From Bradyrhizobium sp. CCBAU 53340 (GTDB lineage Bacteria > Pseudomonadota > Alphaproteobacteria > Rhizobiales > Xanthobacteraceae), in assembly GCF_015291645.1 (NCBI RefSeq), contig NZ_CP030055.1, positions 7,586,501 to 7,650,500 on the forward strand: DNA of 64,000 nucleotides, given 5' to 3'. Shown in pieces: positions 37,792-46,351 of this stretch. A model generated the notes under the pieces. That model did no database searches. It was not told the origin of the DNA and saw only the letters and a list, made by a program, of their open reading frames with translations. Made by a program: the position numbers and the translations under genes. Positions within the stretch are counted from its first letter, which is position 1. Each line of letters begins with the position of its first letter.

Positions 37792-38667
37792 GTGATCCAC
37801 ACCAAGGTCCGATGCCGCGAGATCACCGAGTCCGATGTCGAAGCCATCGCGGACTTGCTGACGCGCGGCTTCGTCGGCCGCTCGCGCAACTACTGGATCC
37901 AGGGTCTGCGCCGGCAGGCATTCCGGCCGGTGCCGGACGGCTATCCGCGCTTCGGCTACATGCTCGACAATGACGGCGAGCCCGTCGGCGTGCTGCTGCT
38001 GATCTACACCACGCGCAAGGACGGCGAAGAGACTGCCATCCAGTGCAATCTGTCGAGCTGGTATGTCGAGCCGGCCTATCGCAACTACGCGCCGCTGCTG
38101 ACCAAGATCGCGCAGCGGCACAAGCACGTGACCTATCTCAACATCAGCCCGGCGGTCTGGACCTGGCCGATCATCGAGACGCAGGGCTTTCGCGCCTATT
38201 GTCGCGGGCTGTTCTTCTCGGTGCCGGCACTGTCCCGCGCCCCGCGCTGGAGCAAGATCGAGGTCATCTCTCCGCACACCAAGCAGATCGAGGGCCTATC
38301 CGAGGCCGAGACCGAGTTGCTGACGCGGCATGCGCGCTACAATTGCCTCAGCCTGGTCTGCCGCACGCCGAAGGGCGTCTTCCCCTTCATCCTGCAAGCA
38401 GTGCGGATTCGCCGCGGTTTCATCGCACCGCCGGCGATGCAGCTGATCTACTGCCGCAGCGCCGCTGAATACGCCGCCTGCGCCGGGCGCATCGGCCGGC
38501 TACTGCTGCGGCTCGGCAAGATCTCGGTGATCGTCGATTCCAACGAGCCCATCCCCGGCCTTGTCGGTATTTATACCGAACGGCGCGGCCGCAAATATTT
38601 CAAGGGCCCGCATCGCCCGCGGCTGGCCGATCTCACCGATACGGAACTCGTGCTGTACGGGCCGTAG
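37792..38667 (+). CDS. GNAT-fold acyltransferase-like protein
   Basis: The protein has about 290 residues. Its N-terminal half looks like a GNAT domain (REITESDVEAIADLLTRGF, GEPVGVLLLIYTTR, SSWYVEPAYRNYAPLLTKIA, WPIIETQGFRAYCRG); the rest is a second, uncharacterised alpha/beta domain. GTG at 37792 is the first ordinary start but has no good ribosome-binding site. A clear AAAGAGG (37758-37764) instead points to ATT at 37771 in the same frame. It follows the ligase and may transfer the aminoacyl or an acyl group in that pathway, which is inference. Confidence 0.7.
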   Translation: MIHTKVRCREITESDVEAIADLLTRGFVGRSRNYWIQGLRRQAFRPVPDGYPRFGYMLDNDGEPVGVLLLIYTTRKDGEETAIQCNLSSWYVEPAYRNYAPLLTKIAQRHKHVTYLNISPAVWTWPIIETQGFRAYCRGLFFSVPALSRAPRWSKIEVISPHTKQIEGLSEAETELLTRHARYNCLSLVCRTPKGVFPFILQAVRIRRGFIAPPAMQLIYCRSAAEYAACAGRIGRLLLRLGKISVIVDSNEPIPGLVGIYTERRGRKYFKGPHRPRLADLTDTELVLYGP

Positions 38668-38842
38668 AGGCGGTACAAGCTTACGACACAGCGATCTGTC
38701 GCAGTTCCAGGCTTGGACTCTCTGCATCAGTAGTCACCCTCCGTAAACTACGGCGCTTAAGGGAATTTTCCCGCCTCTTCGCTACGCTCAGTGGCTGAAT
38801 TACGTTGCGTTAAGTCTATTGCCACCGAGATCCGCTGATCCC

Positions 38843-41710
38843 ATGATTTCGACCCGCGACAACGAGCTCGGTGCACGCCGCGAGCAAGGCCAGGAGGCCC
38901 TGCTATCGCTGAGCCAGCTTGCGCTCGATGGCATGGAACAGGGCGTCTGCGTCTACGACGCCGACAACCGGATCGTGCTGGTCAACCGCCGGTACATCGA
39001 GCTGTTCGATATGTCGCCCGACATCGTCCGGCTCGGAACGTGCTACCGCGACGTGCTCGCCCACAGCATGGCGCGCGGCAATATCCCAGCGGATGAGCTC
39101 GACGCGCTCTATGCTTCGCGGATCGCCTTGATTGCGGCTGGCGAGCCGTTCCAGACCCGGCAGACGCTCGCAAGCGGACTTGTCATCACCCTCGACCTGA
39201 AGCCGCTTCCCGGCGGCGGCTGGATGACGATTTGCGACGACGTCAGCCGCCTCGCCCGCCTCGAGACGGAGCTGAAACTTCAGACCGAGCGCAGCCAGCA
39301 CGCGCTCGCGCACATGTCGCACGGCCTCATCATGTACGACGCCGAAGGACGCTTCGTCGTCTGCAACGAGCGCTTCCTGCAGCTCTACGATCTCGACCCG
39401 AACGTCTTGAAGCCGGGTATCGCGCACGAACCGGTCATCGATCACTGGCTGTCGCGCGGCAACCGGGCGGAGATATCCGGAGATGCGTTCCGCAACGCCC
39501 GGACGAACGACGTCCGAACGAGAAGCCCGAAGACCATTCTCGTGACCTGCTATGACGGCCGAAAAGTCCAGGCCGTATCCCGCTTCATGCCCGACGGCGG
39601 CTGGGTCACCGTGCACGAGGACGTCACCGAACGGCTGCAGCACGAGGAGACGCTGAAGCAGCAGAACCTGATGCTGGATGCCGCGCTCGAGAACATGGCG
39701 CATGGCCTCGCCTTCTACGACAGCGACATGCGCCTGCGCATCTGCAACTCCACCTACCAGGAGATCTATCGGCTGTCGCCCGAGGAGAGCAAACCAGGCA
39801 CGCATCTCTCCGAGCTGATCGAGCGATCGATGGCGAACGGCGCTTTCTCCTCCCAATACAGTCCGCAGCAGATCCTCGAGGCCGCCCGCGCCCGGATCGC
39901 GAACCGCGACTCCTCGCCGATGCGGCGGAGCATGACCAACAACACGGTGATCTCCGTGCGCTACTGCGCGCTGCCGGATGGCGGCTTCGTTGCCACCTAT
40001 GAGGACATCACCGAGCGCGAACGCGCGGTCGAGGAGCTGAGCGAGCAGTATCGCCGCTTCGACGCGGCGCTGAACAACATGAGCCAGGGCCTGTGCATGC
40101 TCGATGCGAACCTGCACGTGATCGTCTGCAACCGCCGCTACATCGAGATGTACGGCCTGTCGTTCGAGATCGTGAAGCCCGGCGTCTCGATGCGCGAGAT
40201 CATGGAGCACAGCTGCGATCTCGGCATCCATCCGAACACGACCGCCGCCAAGCTCTACGCCGACTATGTCGAGCGGCTGCGCGAGGGCGAGCACACCCTG
40301 CACCGGCATTTGAGCGACGGTCGCATCATCAAGCTCAACCACAAGCGGATGGAGCATGGCGGCTGGGTCGTCACCTATGAGGACGTCACCGAGCGCCACA
40401 AGGCCCAGGCCCGCGTCGCGCATATGGCGCAGCACGATTCGCTCACCGATCTGCCCAACCGCACGCTGTTCCGCGAGAAGATGAGCGAGGGATTGAACCA
40501 GGTTGCGATCGCCGGCGGCGCCATGGCCGTGCTGTGCTTCGACCTCGACAATTTCAAGACCGTCAACGACCGGCTCGGCCATGCCGCCGGCGACCGGCTG
40601 CTGCGCTGGGTCGCGGCGCGGCTGAGGGAGAATGTCGGCGAGCACGATACCGTCGCACGCCTCGGCGGCGACGAGTTCGCTGTGCTCCAGCGCGGGCCGC
40701 AGCCGCAATCAGCGGAAAAGCTGGCGCGCCGCCTGGTCGAGATCATCGGCCATCCGCCGCCGCTGGAAAGCCAGTCGATCCATGTCGGCGTCTCCGTCGG
40801 CATCGCAATCGCGCCCGATCACGGCCTGGATGCCGACGAGCTGATGAAATGCGCCGACCTCGCGCTGTATCAGGCCAAGGCCAAGGGGCGCGGCGCCTAT
40901 CAGCTGTTCGAGCCCGCGATGGAGGAAGCGGCGCGCAGCCGGCACGCGCTCGAGCACGATCTGCGCGGCGCGCTGGAATCCAACCAGTTCCATCTGGTGT
41001 TCCAGCCGCAGGTGCGGCTCGACACCACCGAGCTGACCGGCTTCGAGGCGCTGCTGCGCTGGAAACATCCCTCGCGCGGCTTCGTCTCGCCGGCCGAATT
41101 CATTCCCATCGCTGAGGAGAACGGGCTGATCGTCCCGATCGGCGAGTGGGTGCTGCGCCGGGCCTGCGCCACCGCCGCCTCATGGCCCGGCGTCACGGTC
41201 GCGGTGAACCTGTCGCCGGTACAGTTCCGCTCGCGCGGATTGGTGGCGATGGTGACGAGCGCGCTTGCGGAAGCCGGCCTGCCGCCGCAGCGGCTCGAGC
41301 TCGAGGTCACCGAGACGGCGCTGCTCGATGACAGCGAGGCCACGATCGGAATCCTGCATCAGCTTCGCGCCCTCGGCGTGCGCGTCAGCCTCGACGATTT
41401 CGGCGTCGGCTATTCGTCGCTGAGCTATTTGCGCAAATTTCCGTTCGACCGCATCAAGATCGACCGCTCCTTCGTCGGCACGCTCGGCGAAAGCCCGGAG
41501 AGCGTCGCCATCGTCCGCACCATCGCCAGCCTCGGCTCCGTGCTCGGTGTCGAGACCACGGCGGAGGGCGTCGAGACGGTCGAGCAGCTCGACTTCGTCC
41601 GCGAATGCGGCTGCACCGCGGTGCAGGGCTATTACTTCGGCAAGCCGTGTCCGGCCGCCGAGGTCGGACGCACCATCGAGACGCTGAACGCAGTCCGCCG
41701 CGTGGCGTGA
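38843..41710 (+). CDS. Diguanylate cyclase/phosphodiesterase with four PAS repeats
   Basis: This 955-residue soluble c-di-GMP enzyme carries four PAS repeats of one type (first lines EQGVCVYDADNRIVLVN, SHGLIMYDAEGRFVVCN, AHGLAFYDSDMRLRICN, SQGLCMLDANLHVIVCN). A GGDEF domain follows with intact GGDEF at 608-612 and DLDNFKTVND, then an EAL domain with EALLRW from 735, DDFGVGYSS and a final YYFGKP. Both activities are possible; PAS ligands, perhaps a cofactor or small molecule, would set the balance. The ATG at 38843 fits better than the TTG at 38819. Confidence 0.93.
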   Translation: MISTRDNELGARREQGQEALLSLSQLALDGMEQGVCVYDADNRIVLVNRRYIELFDMSPDIVRLGTCYRDVLAHSMARGNIPADELDALYASRIALIAAGEPFQTRQTLASGLVITLDLKPLPGGGWMTICDDVSRLARLETELKLQTERSQHALAHMSHGLIMYDAEGRFVVCNERFLQLYDLDPNVLKPGIAHEPVIDHWLSRGNRAEISGDAFRNARTNDVRTRSPKTILVTCYDGRKVQAVSRFMPDGGWVTVHEDVTERLQHEETLKQQNLMLDAALENMAHGLAFYDSDMRLRICNSTYQEIYRLSPEESKPGTHLSELIERSMANGAFSSQYSPQQILEAARARIANRDSSPMRRSMTNNTVISVRYCALPDGGFVATYEDITERERAVEELSEQYRRFDAALNNMSQGLCMLDANLHVIVCNRRYIEMYGLSFEIVKPGVSMREIMEHSCDLGIHPNTTAAKLYADYVERLREGEHTLHRHLSDGRIIKLNHKRMEHGGWVVTYEDVTERHKAQARVAHMAQHDSLTDLPNRTLFREKMSEGLNQVAIAGGAMAVLCFDLDNFKTVNDRLGHAAGDRLLRWVAARLRENVGEHDTVARLGGDEFAVLQRGPQPQSAEKLARRLVEIIGHPPPLESQSIHVGVSVGIAIAPDHGLDADELMKCADLALYQAKAKGRGAYQLFEPAMEEAARSRHALEHDLRGALESNQFHLVFQPQVRLDTTELTGFEALLRWKHPSRGFVSPAEFIPIAEENGLIVPIGEWVLRRACATAASWPGVTVAVNLSPVQFRSRGLVAMVTSALAEAGLPPQRLELEVTETALLDDSEATIGILHQLRALGVRVSLDDFGVGYSSLSYLRKFPFDRIKIDRSFVGTLGESPESVAIVRTIASLGSVLGVETTAEGVETVEQLDFVRECGCTAVQGYYFGKPCPAAEVGRTIETLNAVRRVA

Positions 41711-42175
41711 TCAATCCTCGCCGGCCCCTTCAAGCCGATCCCGCAGGATGCCAATCACACGGTGGGCCGCCTCGATCTCCTTGATCGACAATCCGTCCGC
41801 GAGACCGTTAACCCACGGAATCTGCGAGCGGCCGGCAGCATCGTAGACCTGCCTGCCCCTGTCGGTGAGCACCACGAGCTGCGCCCGGCGATGATGCGGA
41901 TTGGTCTCGAACGCAACGAGACCATCCCGCTCAAGGTCGTTGACGATACGCTGCACATTTTGGCGGTTGCCGCCAAGATTGCGTGCGAGCCAGGCAACCG
42001 GCTCGGGGCGCTCCGCGCCGACAATAGCCCCCAGGATCTGCCAACGCGCACTGGTGAGGCCGAGCGGTGCCACCAGCCGGTCGCCGGCGGTCAACAGCAA
42101 ACTATTGGTCCGGAACAGGTCGAGAATGAATCCGGTCAGAGCCTCGCCAGCTGGGGTCCGCTTGGTCCTGCTCAT
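41711..42175 (-). CDS. MarR-family transcriptional regulator
   Basis: The 154-residue winged-helix repressor has the MarR core LTSARWQILGAIVGAE, WLARNLGGNRQNVQRIVNDL and the wing ETNPHHRRAQLVVLTDRGRQ. It diverges from a small monooxygenase gene across 95 bases that contain palindromes. It is thus a good candidate for a self-regulating repressor of that gene. Its ligand is probably an aromatic or electrophilic compound, judged only from the family. Confidence 0.88.
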   Translation of the reverse strand: MSRTKRTPAGEALTGFILDLFRTNSLLLTAGDRLVAPLGLTSARWQILGAIVGAERPEPVAWLARNLGGNRQNVQRIVNDLERDGLVAFETNPHHRRAQLVVLTDRGRQVYDAAGRSQIPWVNGLADGLSIKEIEAAHRVIGILRDRLEGAGED

Positions 42176-42195
42176 TTGTTTCTATCTTTCCTTAT

Positions 42196-42270
42196 TGACA
42201 TTATGATGTCATATCTCTATGTCACACATTGTCGAATTGACATGATGATACCAAATAACGGAGTGATGTC
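42196..42270. promoter_or_regulatory. Palindromic operators (TGACAT...ATGTCA) between the MarR and monooxygenase genes
   Basis: A perfect palindrome, TGACAT-TATG-ATGTCA, lies at 42196-42211. An imperfect copy starting TGACATGATGATA lies at 42238, and a half-site (TGATGTCA) overlaps the monooxygenase start near 42264. Spacing and symmetry suit a MarR dimer that represses both divergent promoters. Confidence 0.6.
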
Positions 42271-42639
42271 ATGCCTCAAATGCGTTCCCTTGACCCCGTC
42301 TTCCCTATCGACCGCCAGATCGCACTCGATACCGGTCCCGTGGTGCTGGTGAACCTGTTCACGCTCGACCCGGCTGACGAACACAGCTTCCTGGCGAGCT
42401 GGCAGGACGATGCTGCCTTCATGAAGCGACAGCCGGGTTTCATCTCCACCCAGCTCCACCGCGCCGTCGGCGACAGTCCGACCTATCTCAATTATGCGGT
42501 CTGGGAATCCAACGCGCATTTCCGCGCGGCGTTCACGGCCCCCGAATTCCGCGCGAAGATTGCGGACTACCCCGCATCCGCCGTCGCAAGCCCGCATCTG
42601 TTTGAGAAGGTCGCCGTCGCAGGCATTTGCGTGGCCTAG
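42271..42639 (+). CDS. Antibiotic biosynthesis monooxygenase (ABM) domain protein
   Basis: This 122-residue ferredoxin-like-fold protein of the ABM family has the core GPVVLVNLFTLDPADEHSFL, KRQPGFISTQLHRAVGD and YLNYAVWESNAHFRAAF. Members oxidise aromatic or quinol substrates without a cofactor or act as heme or quinone-handling proteins. It starts behind a GGAG site and diverges from a MarR gene, so it probably answers a small aromatic inducer. The true substrate is unknown. Confidence 0.82.
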   Translation: MPQMRSLDPVFPIDRQIALDTGPVVLVNLFTLDPADEHSFLASWQDDAAFMKRQPGFISTQLHRAVGDSPTYLNYAVWESNAHFRAAFTAPEFRAKIADYPASAVASPHLFEKVAVAGICVA

Positions 42640-42648
42640 TTGCCTCTT

Positions 42649-42727
42649 CGTCGTTGCCAGCGAAGCGAAGCAATTCAGACTACCGCCGCTGAGAAATTCT
42701 GGATTGCTTTGCCACGCTCGCAGTGAC
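42649..42727. repeat. Interspersed palindrome, 'CGTCATTGCGA' family, diverged copy 3
   Basis: Left arm CGTCGTTGCCAGCGAAGCG and right arm TTGCCACGCTCGCAGTGAC keep the family pattern with several substitutions. It is directly followed by a copy of the GGGTGGGC repeat, so two families sit side by side in one gap. Confidence 0.75.
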
Positions 42728-42755
42728 AAGAGGGGGGTCGAGCCGACAAACACTA

Positions 42756-42855
42756 TCGCAGAGTGGGCAAAGCGAAGCGTGCCCACGATTTCTTTCTGTC
42801 GCATTCGGAGCGATATGGTGGGCACGGCGCAAGGGCGCCTTTGCCCACCCTACGA
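42756..42855. repeat. Interspersed palindrome, 'GGGTGGGCAAAGCG' family, copy 3
   Basis: The arms GAGTGGGCAAAGCGAAGCG and CGCCTTTGCCCACCCTACGA match those at 9.5 and 14.3 kb, with inner GTGGGCACGGCGC. It ends at the stop of the leftward c-di-GMP gene and is placed to terminate it. Confidence 0.85.
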
Positions 42856-42859
42856 GACC

Positions 42860-44596
42860 TCAGCTTGCCGCGGGCAGTGCGTTGTCCGGCGGCGGGCACC
42901 ACGGACGATCGGCTGACGCAAGCCCGATCAGGCGGCCCTGGATGTAATCGCAGCCCCAATCGCGCAGCAGGGTGGCGGCTTCCTCGTCCTGCACCCATTC
43001 GGCCACCGTTTTGATATCGAGACGGCGGGCGAGGTCGATCAAGGTCTGCACGAAAGCGCGATCGTCGGCGGAGCGGGTGACGTTCTGCACGAAGGCGCCG
43101 TCGATCTTGACGATGTCCACGCCAAGCTTGCGCAGATTGCGGAACGAGGTGTAGCCGGCCCCGAAATCGTCGATGGCGATGCGGCTGCCGAAATTCTTGA
43201 GGCGGCTGACAAAGGCGCGGACGTCGTCGATGTCCTGGATCGCGACGGTCTCGGTGATCTCCACGATCAACCGTTCGGCGACGCCGGGATGGGCGCGCAT
43301 CAGCGATTCGATTCCGGCCCACCAGTCCGGATCCATGGTCGTGTCAGGCGATATGTTGAGGCTGAGCCGGACGTCGGGCGCGGCCGCAAGCTCGGCCACC
43401 ACCAGCTCAAGCACGCGATGATCGACCAGCCTGATAAGACCGAGCCGTTCGGCGACCGGCACGATGTCGGGCGCGAGCAGCACCTGGCCGTCGCCCTGGT
43501 CCATCCGCACCAGGCATTCGTGGAACGCGCCCTCGCGGGTGGCAGCCGAGACCACCGGCTCATAGGCGAGCTTGATACGGCGCTCGTTCAGCGCGGTGAC
43601 GATCTCGTCGGTGACGCGGATGTTGACGCGGCGCTGGGCGTCGCGCTCGGCGTTCGGACGCCAGGCGGCGAACGAGCCGGCGCGGCGACGCTTGGCGGCA
43701 TCCAGCGTCTCGTGAGCGCGGTTGACCGCCTCATCCGTGCTGCGGGCATAACGCGGCAGGCTGACCGCGCCGATCGAGACGGTGACGGATACGGGCCCCG
43801 ACTTGGTCGGCACCACCTCATCGCGGACGCCGCCGAGAAAGCGCTCGGCGGCGACATTCATGTCGTCAACGGTGCAGTTCTTCAGGATCAGGCCGAACTT
43901 GTTGCCCGAAAAGCGCCCGAGCACGTCACCACCCCGCAGCCGGGCGCGAATGCGCTTGGCGACGTCGAGGATCACGGCATCGGCCACGTCGAAACCGAAG
44001 GCGTCGTTGACGCGGGCGAGATGATCGATGCCGACCAGCATGAAGGCCGCAGTCGAGCGAAAACGGCTCGTCTCCTCGATCGCTTCGGCCAGCGCCGCGA
44101 TCAGATGAGAGCGATTGAGCTCGCCGGTGAGCGGGTCGAGCCGGGCAAGCCTGGTCAGTTCCTCGTCGCGGGCGTGCCGCTCGTTGTTGATACGGACGGA
44201 GCCCATCGCGCGCATCGGGCGACCATCGGGGCCGGCGAACCAGCGGCCGGTCTCTTCGATCCAGATCACCGGATTCGACGCGCTCATGCGCACGCCATAT
44301 TCGACCCGGTAGGGTGTGCCGCCGGCGCCGTGCACGGCTGAGGTCTGCGCCAGCGCGGCGCTCCGCAGCGTTTGCTCGGGCTCGATCAGCTTGGCGAACT
44401 CGGCGCCGGTCGCAAGCCGCTCGGCGGGGATGCCGGGGAAGACTGCGCCGGCCTGCTCACCCCAAACGATGGCATCGCTGGCGAGATCCCAGACGAAGAC
44501 GGCCTGGCCGAGGGCGGCCAGGATTTCGGAGGCTTGCGGCAATGCTGGGGTCAAAAGCGCCTCGTTTCGGGACAGCGGGGAGTCCTGAGCCGGCAC
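42860..44596 (-). CDS. PAS-GGDEF-EAL protein with a degenerate GGDEF site
   Basis: This 578-residue protein has an N-terminal PAS-like region (20-140), a GGDEF domain whose active site reads SGNKF at 230-234, and an EAL domain with ECL at 360-362. The cyclase half therefore should not make c-di-GMP. The phosphodiesterase half keeps its glutamates, DDFGAGYTS, the lysine in IVKIDG and the late YIQG, so it may hydrolyse c-di-GMP. GTG at 44596 is the start, with a weak ribosome-binding site. Confidence 0.88.
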   Translation of the reverse strand: MPAQDSPLSRNEALLTPALPQASEILAALGQAVFVWDLASDAIVWGEQAGAVFPGIPAERLATGAEFAKLIEPEQTLRSAALAQTSAVHGAGGTPYRVEYGVRMSASNPVIWIEETGRWFAGPDGRPMRAMGSVRINNERHARDEELTRLARLDPLTGELNRSHLIAALAEAIEETSRFRSTAAFMLVGIDHLARVNDAFGFDVADAVILDVAKRIRARLRGGDVLGRFSGNKFGLILKNCTVDDMNVAAERFLGGVRDEVVPTKSGPVSVTVSIGAVSLPRYARSTDEAVNRAHETLDAAKRRRAGSFAAWRPNAERDAQRRVNIRVTDEIVTALNERRIKLAYEPVVSAATREGAFHECLVRMDQGDGQVLLAPDIVPVAERLGLIRLVDHRVLELVVAELAAAPDVRLSLNISPDTTMDPDWWAGIESLMRAHPGVAERLIVEITETVAIQDIDDVRAFVSRLKNFGSRIAIDDFGAGYTSFRNLRKLGVDIVKIDGAFVQNVTRSADDRAFVQTLIDLARRLDIKTVAEWVQDEEAATLLRDWGCDYIQGRLIGLASADRPWCPPPDNALPAAS

Positions 44597-44770
44597 AGAA
44601 TACGGCCAGATTCGCCCGAAACCCTAGGCAAAGTTCATAAACAATTTGGAAACCACGTTCCCGGGCGCCCTGAAACGGAATACGCTCAGCCGGCATGGGC
44701 CTTGCGAGACCATCGCATCTACCGGCGCAAGCGTCCCAAAACGCGTCAGTTCAATCGGATCGGTGTTGTG

Positions 44771-45031
44771 ATGGTCAATCTGGATCAGATCGAAGAATCG
44801 ACGCGGGAAGCCAGTACCGCGCTGGTCCCGCTCACGCCGGTCGTGCAATGGGTTCACAAAGCGCCGCTCACGCGCCCCGATCCAGGCTTCGTCACCCATC
44901 TGATCGCCAGCGCCGAGCACCTGCCCCAGACAAGCCGGCTGCGCCGCGGCTCGTCCGAGGACGCGCACATCGCCTATGGCAACAAGCGCCCGCTTCCCAG
45001 CGTCAGCTCGCGCACGCGTCAGGTGGCGTAA
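44771..45031 (+). CDS. Small hypothetical protein (86 residues)
   Basis: The protein is hydrophilic with no signal peptide and reads like a conserved Bradyrhizobium family: VQWVHKAPLTRPDPGFVTHL, ASAEHLPQTSRLRRGS. The frame continues upstream into the divergent c-di-GMP gene, so the ATG at 44771 (or a nearby GTG) is the likely start, though its ribosome-binding site is weak. The function is unknown. Confidence 0.55.
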   Translation: MVNLDQIEESTREASTALVPLTPVVQWVHKAPLTRPDPGFVTHLIASAEHLPQTSRLRRGSSEDAHIAYGNKRPLPSVSSRTRQVA

Positions 45032-45080
45032 CGCAGCTTAGAGAACGATTGCTATCTCACGCCAGCTAGATCGAGAGACT

Positions 45081-45204
45081 CGTCATGCCCGGGCTTGTCC
45101 CGCCTGCGCGGCCGAAGCCGCTTCGGCGAGGCGAAGGCCCGGGCATCCACGATCTTTTTCTGCGCGGTTAGGCGTGGATGGCCGGGACAAGCCCGGCCAT
45201 GACG
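45081..45204. repeat. Compound palindrome, CGTCATGCCCGGGCTTGTCCC type
   Basis: The outer arms CGTCATGCCCGGGCTTGTCC and GGGACAAGCCCGGCCATGAC(G) are inverted, around inner 'GGGCATCCACG' and 'CGTGGATGGCC'. It lies between two convergent genes and contains no gene. Confidence 0.82.
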
Positions 45205-45215
45205 CCGTGGAGAAA

Positions 45216-45854
45216 TCAGCGCGACTCTTCGGGCGGAGATTGCGTGCCGTTGCCCGGCTGCAGATGCGGCGAGGGAATTTCCGGCGACGGCGGGATACCC
45301 TGCACGGGCTTCGGCGCGGGGTGATCCATCAAGACCGATTCGGCAACCGATTGCGCCGAGGGCGGCGTCTCAGGCTGCGGTGCGGGCTCCGGATATTTCG
45401 GCTCGAACGTGGAGGCTGGCGGCGGCGCCTCGGCCTGGCGCTTCGCCTTGCGCGGCACGACCACCGTCTCGGCAGCGACATAAGTGATGCGGCGGCGCGT
45501 ACGCTGGGCGATGCCGCCGAGGAAATCAGCCATCGCGAGCAGCACCAGCAGGAAGTAGGTCGAATTGCCGAACTTGGGCCACATCACGAATTCGGCTGCG
45601 GCCGCGCCGAACAGGATCAGCGACAGCAGATGATCCATCAGGAATTTCGCGCCGGGCCGCGCACCCTTGACCACCTCGAGCAGCAGCAGCAGCACGCCGA
45701 GCGCCAGCAGCAGATCGGCCAGCGTGACCGGCCAGGTCTCGCCCGTGATCATCGGCACCTTGAACAGCACGTCCGAGAAGGACACGCTGGGCATCAGGAA
45801 GGCGATGATGTTGTACACCGCGAGCGGAATCAGAAGCAGCGGGAAACCGACCAT
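45216..45854 (-). CDS. Membrane protein with proline-rich cytoplasmic tail, function unknown
   Basis: The first 130 or so residues of the 212-residue protein hold four hydrophobic helices (FPLLLIPLAVYNIIAFLM, LADLLLALGVLLLLLEVV, LLSLILFGAAAAEFVM, TYFLLVLLAMADFLGGI). A proline-, glutamate- and serine-rich tail of about 80 residues follows. I chose the ATG at 45854 because it starts right at the first helix. It lies between a repeat and rpmF. I do not recognise the family. Confidence 0.7.
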   Translation of the reverse strand: MVGFPLLLIPLAVYNIIAFLMPSVSFSDVLFKVPMITGETWPVTLADLLLALGVLLLLLEVVKGARPGAKFLMDHLLSLILFGAAAAEFVMWPKFGNSTYFLLVLLAMADFLGGIAQRTRRRITYVAAETVVVPRKAKRQAEAPPPASTFEPKYPEPAPQPETPPSAQSVAESVLMDHPAPKPVQGIPPSPEIPSPHLQPGNGTQSPPEESR

Positions 45855-45998
45855 CGGCAAAGCGCCTTCTCGATCAAGATGTCCGGGCAAGACAACGCGG
45901 CGGCGAAGCATTGGCTCCGCCGCCGTCACTGTCATATCTCATGGGTTGGCCGAAATCAGGCGGGCGCAATCAGCCCGCCCAAGAAGAAATCCAGAGCT

Positions 45999-46181
45999 TT
46001 AGGACTCTTTCTTCTTCAGGACCTGACGGCCCTTGTACATGCCGGTCTTGAGGTCGAGATGATGCGGACGACGGAGCTCGCCAGAGTCCTTGTCTTCCAC
46101 ATAGGTCGGCTTCTTGATGGCGTCTGCCGAGCGGCGCATGCCACGGCGCGACGGCGAGGTTTTTCTTCTCGGAACGGCCAT
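45999..46181 (-). CDS. rpmF: 50S ribosomal protein L32
   Basis: This 60-residue basic protein starts [19 protein letters not shown], the hallmark of L32, and ends LKKKES in the alphaproteobacterial manner. No zinc-binding cysteines are present, so it is the cysteine-free form. GAGGATACTGAA precedes the ATG. It lies downstream of mtgA on the same strand with a 170-base gap that has no gene. Confidence 0.97.
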   Translation of the reverse strand: MAVPRRKTSPSRRGMRRSADAIKKPTYVEDKDSGELRRPHHLDLKTGMYKGRQVLKKKES

Positions 46182-46351
46182 TTCAGTATCCTCTAGGGAT
46201 TGGTGTTCATCCGGGCATCGTCCGCGGAGGGACGGCTCAGCACCCGCAATACGGGGCGAGCTGAATGCCGATCAAGGCCGGGCTTATAGAGGAAGGCTGG
46301 CCGTAAAGCTAGGGTTCAGGAGCGGAAAATGCGCCCGAAAAGGGCCCGAAA

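Noticed and set aside
38903..40708. Minus-strand frame of 601 codons
   Set aside because: It is antisense to the PAS-GGDEF-EAL gene.
42649..42855. Insertion sequence ends
   Set aside because: The inverted arms contain no transposase and match the dispersed palindrome families instead.
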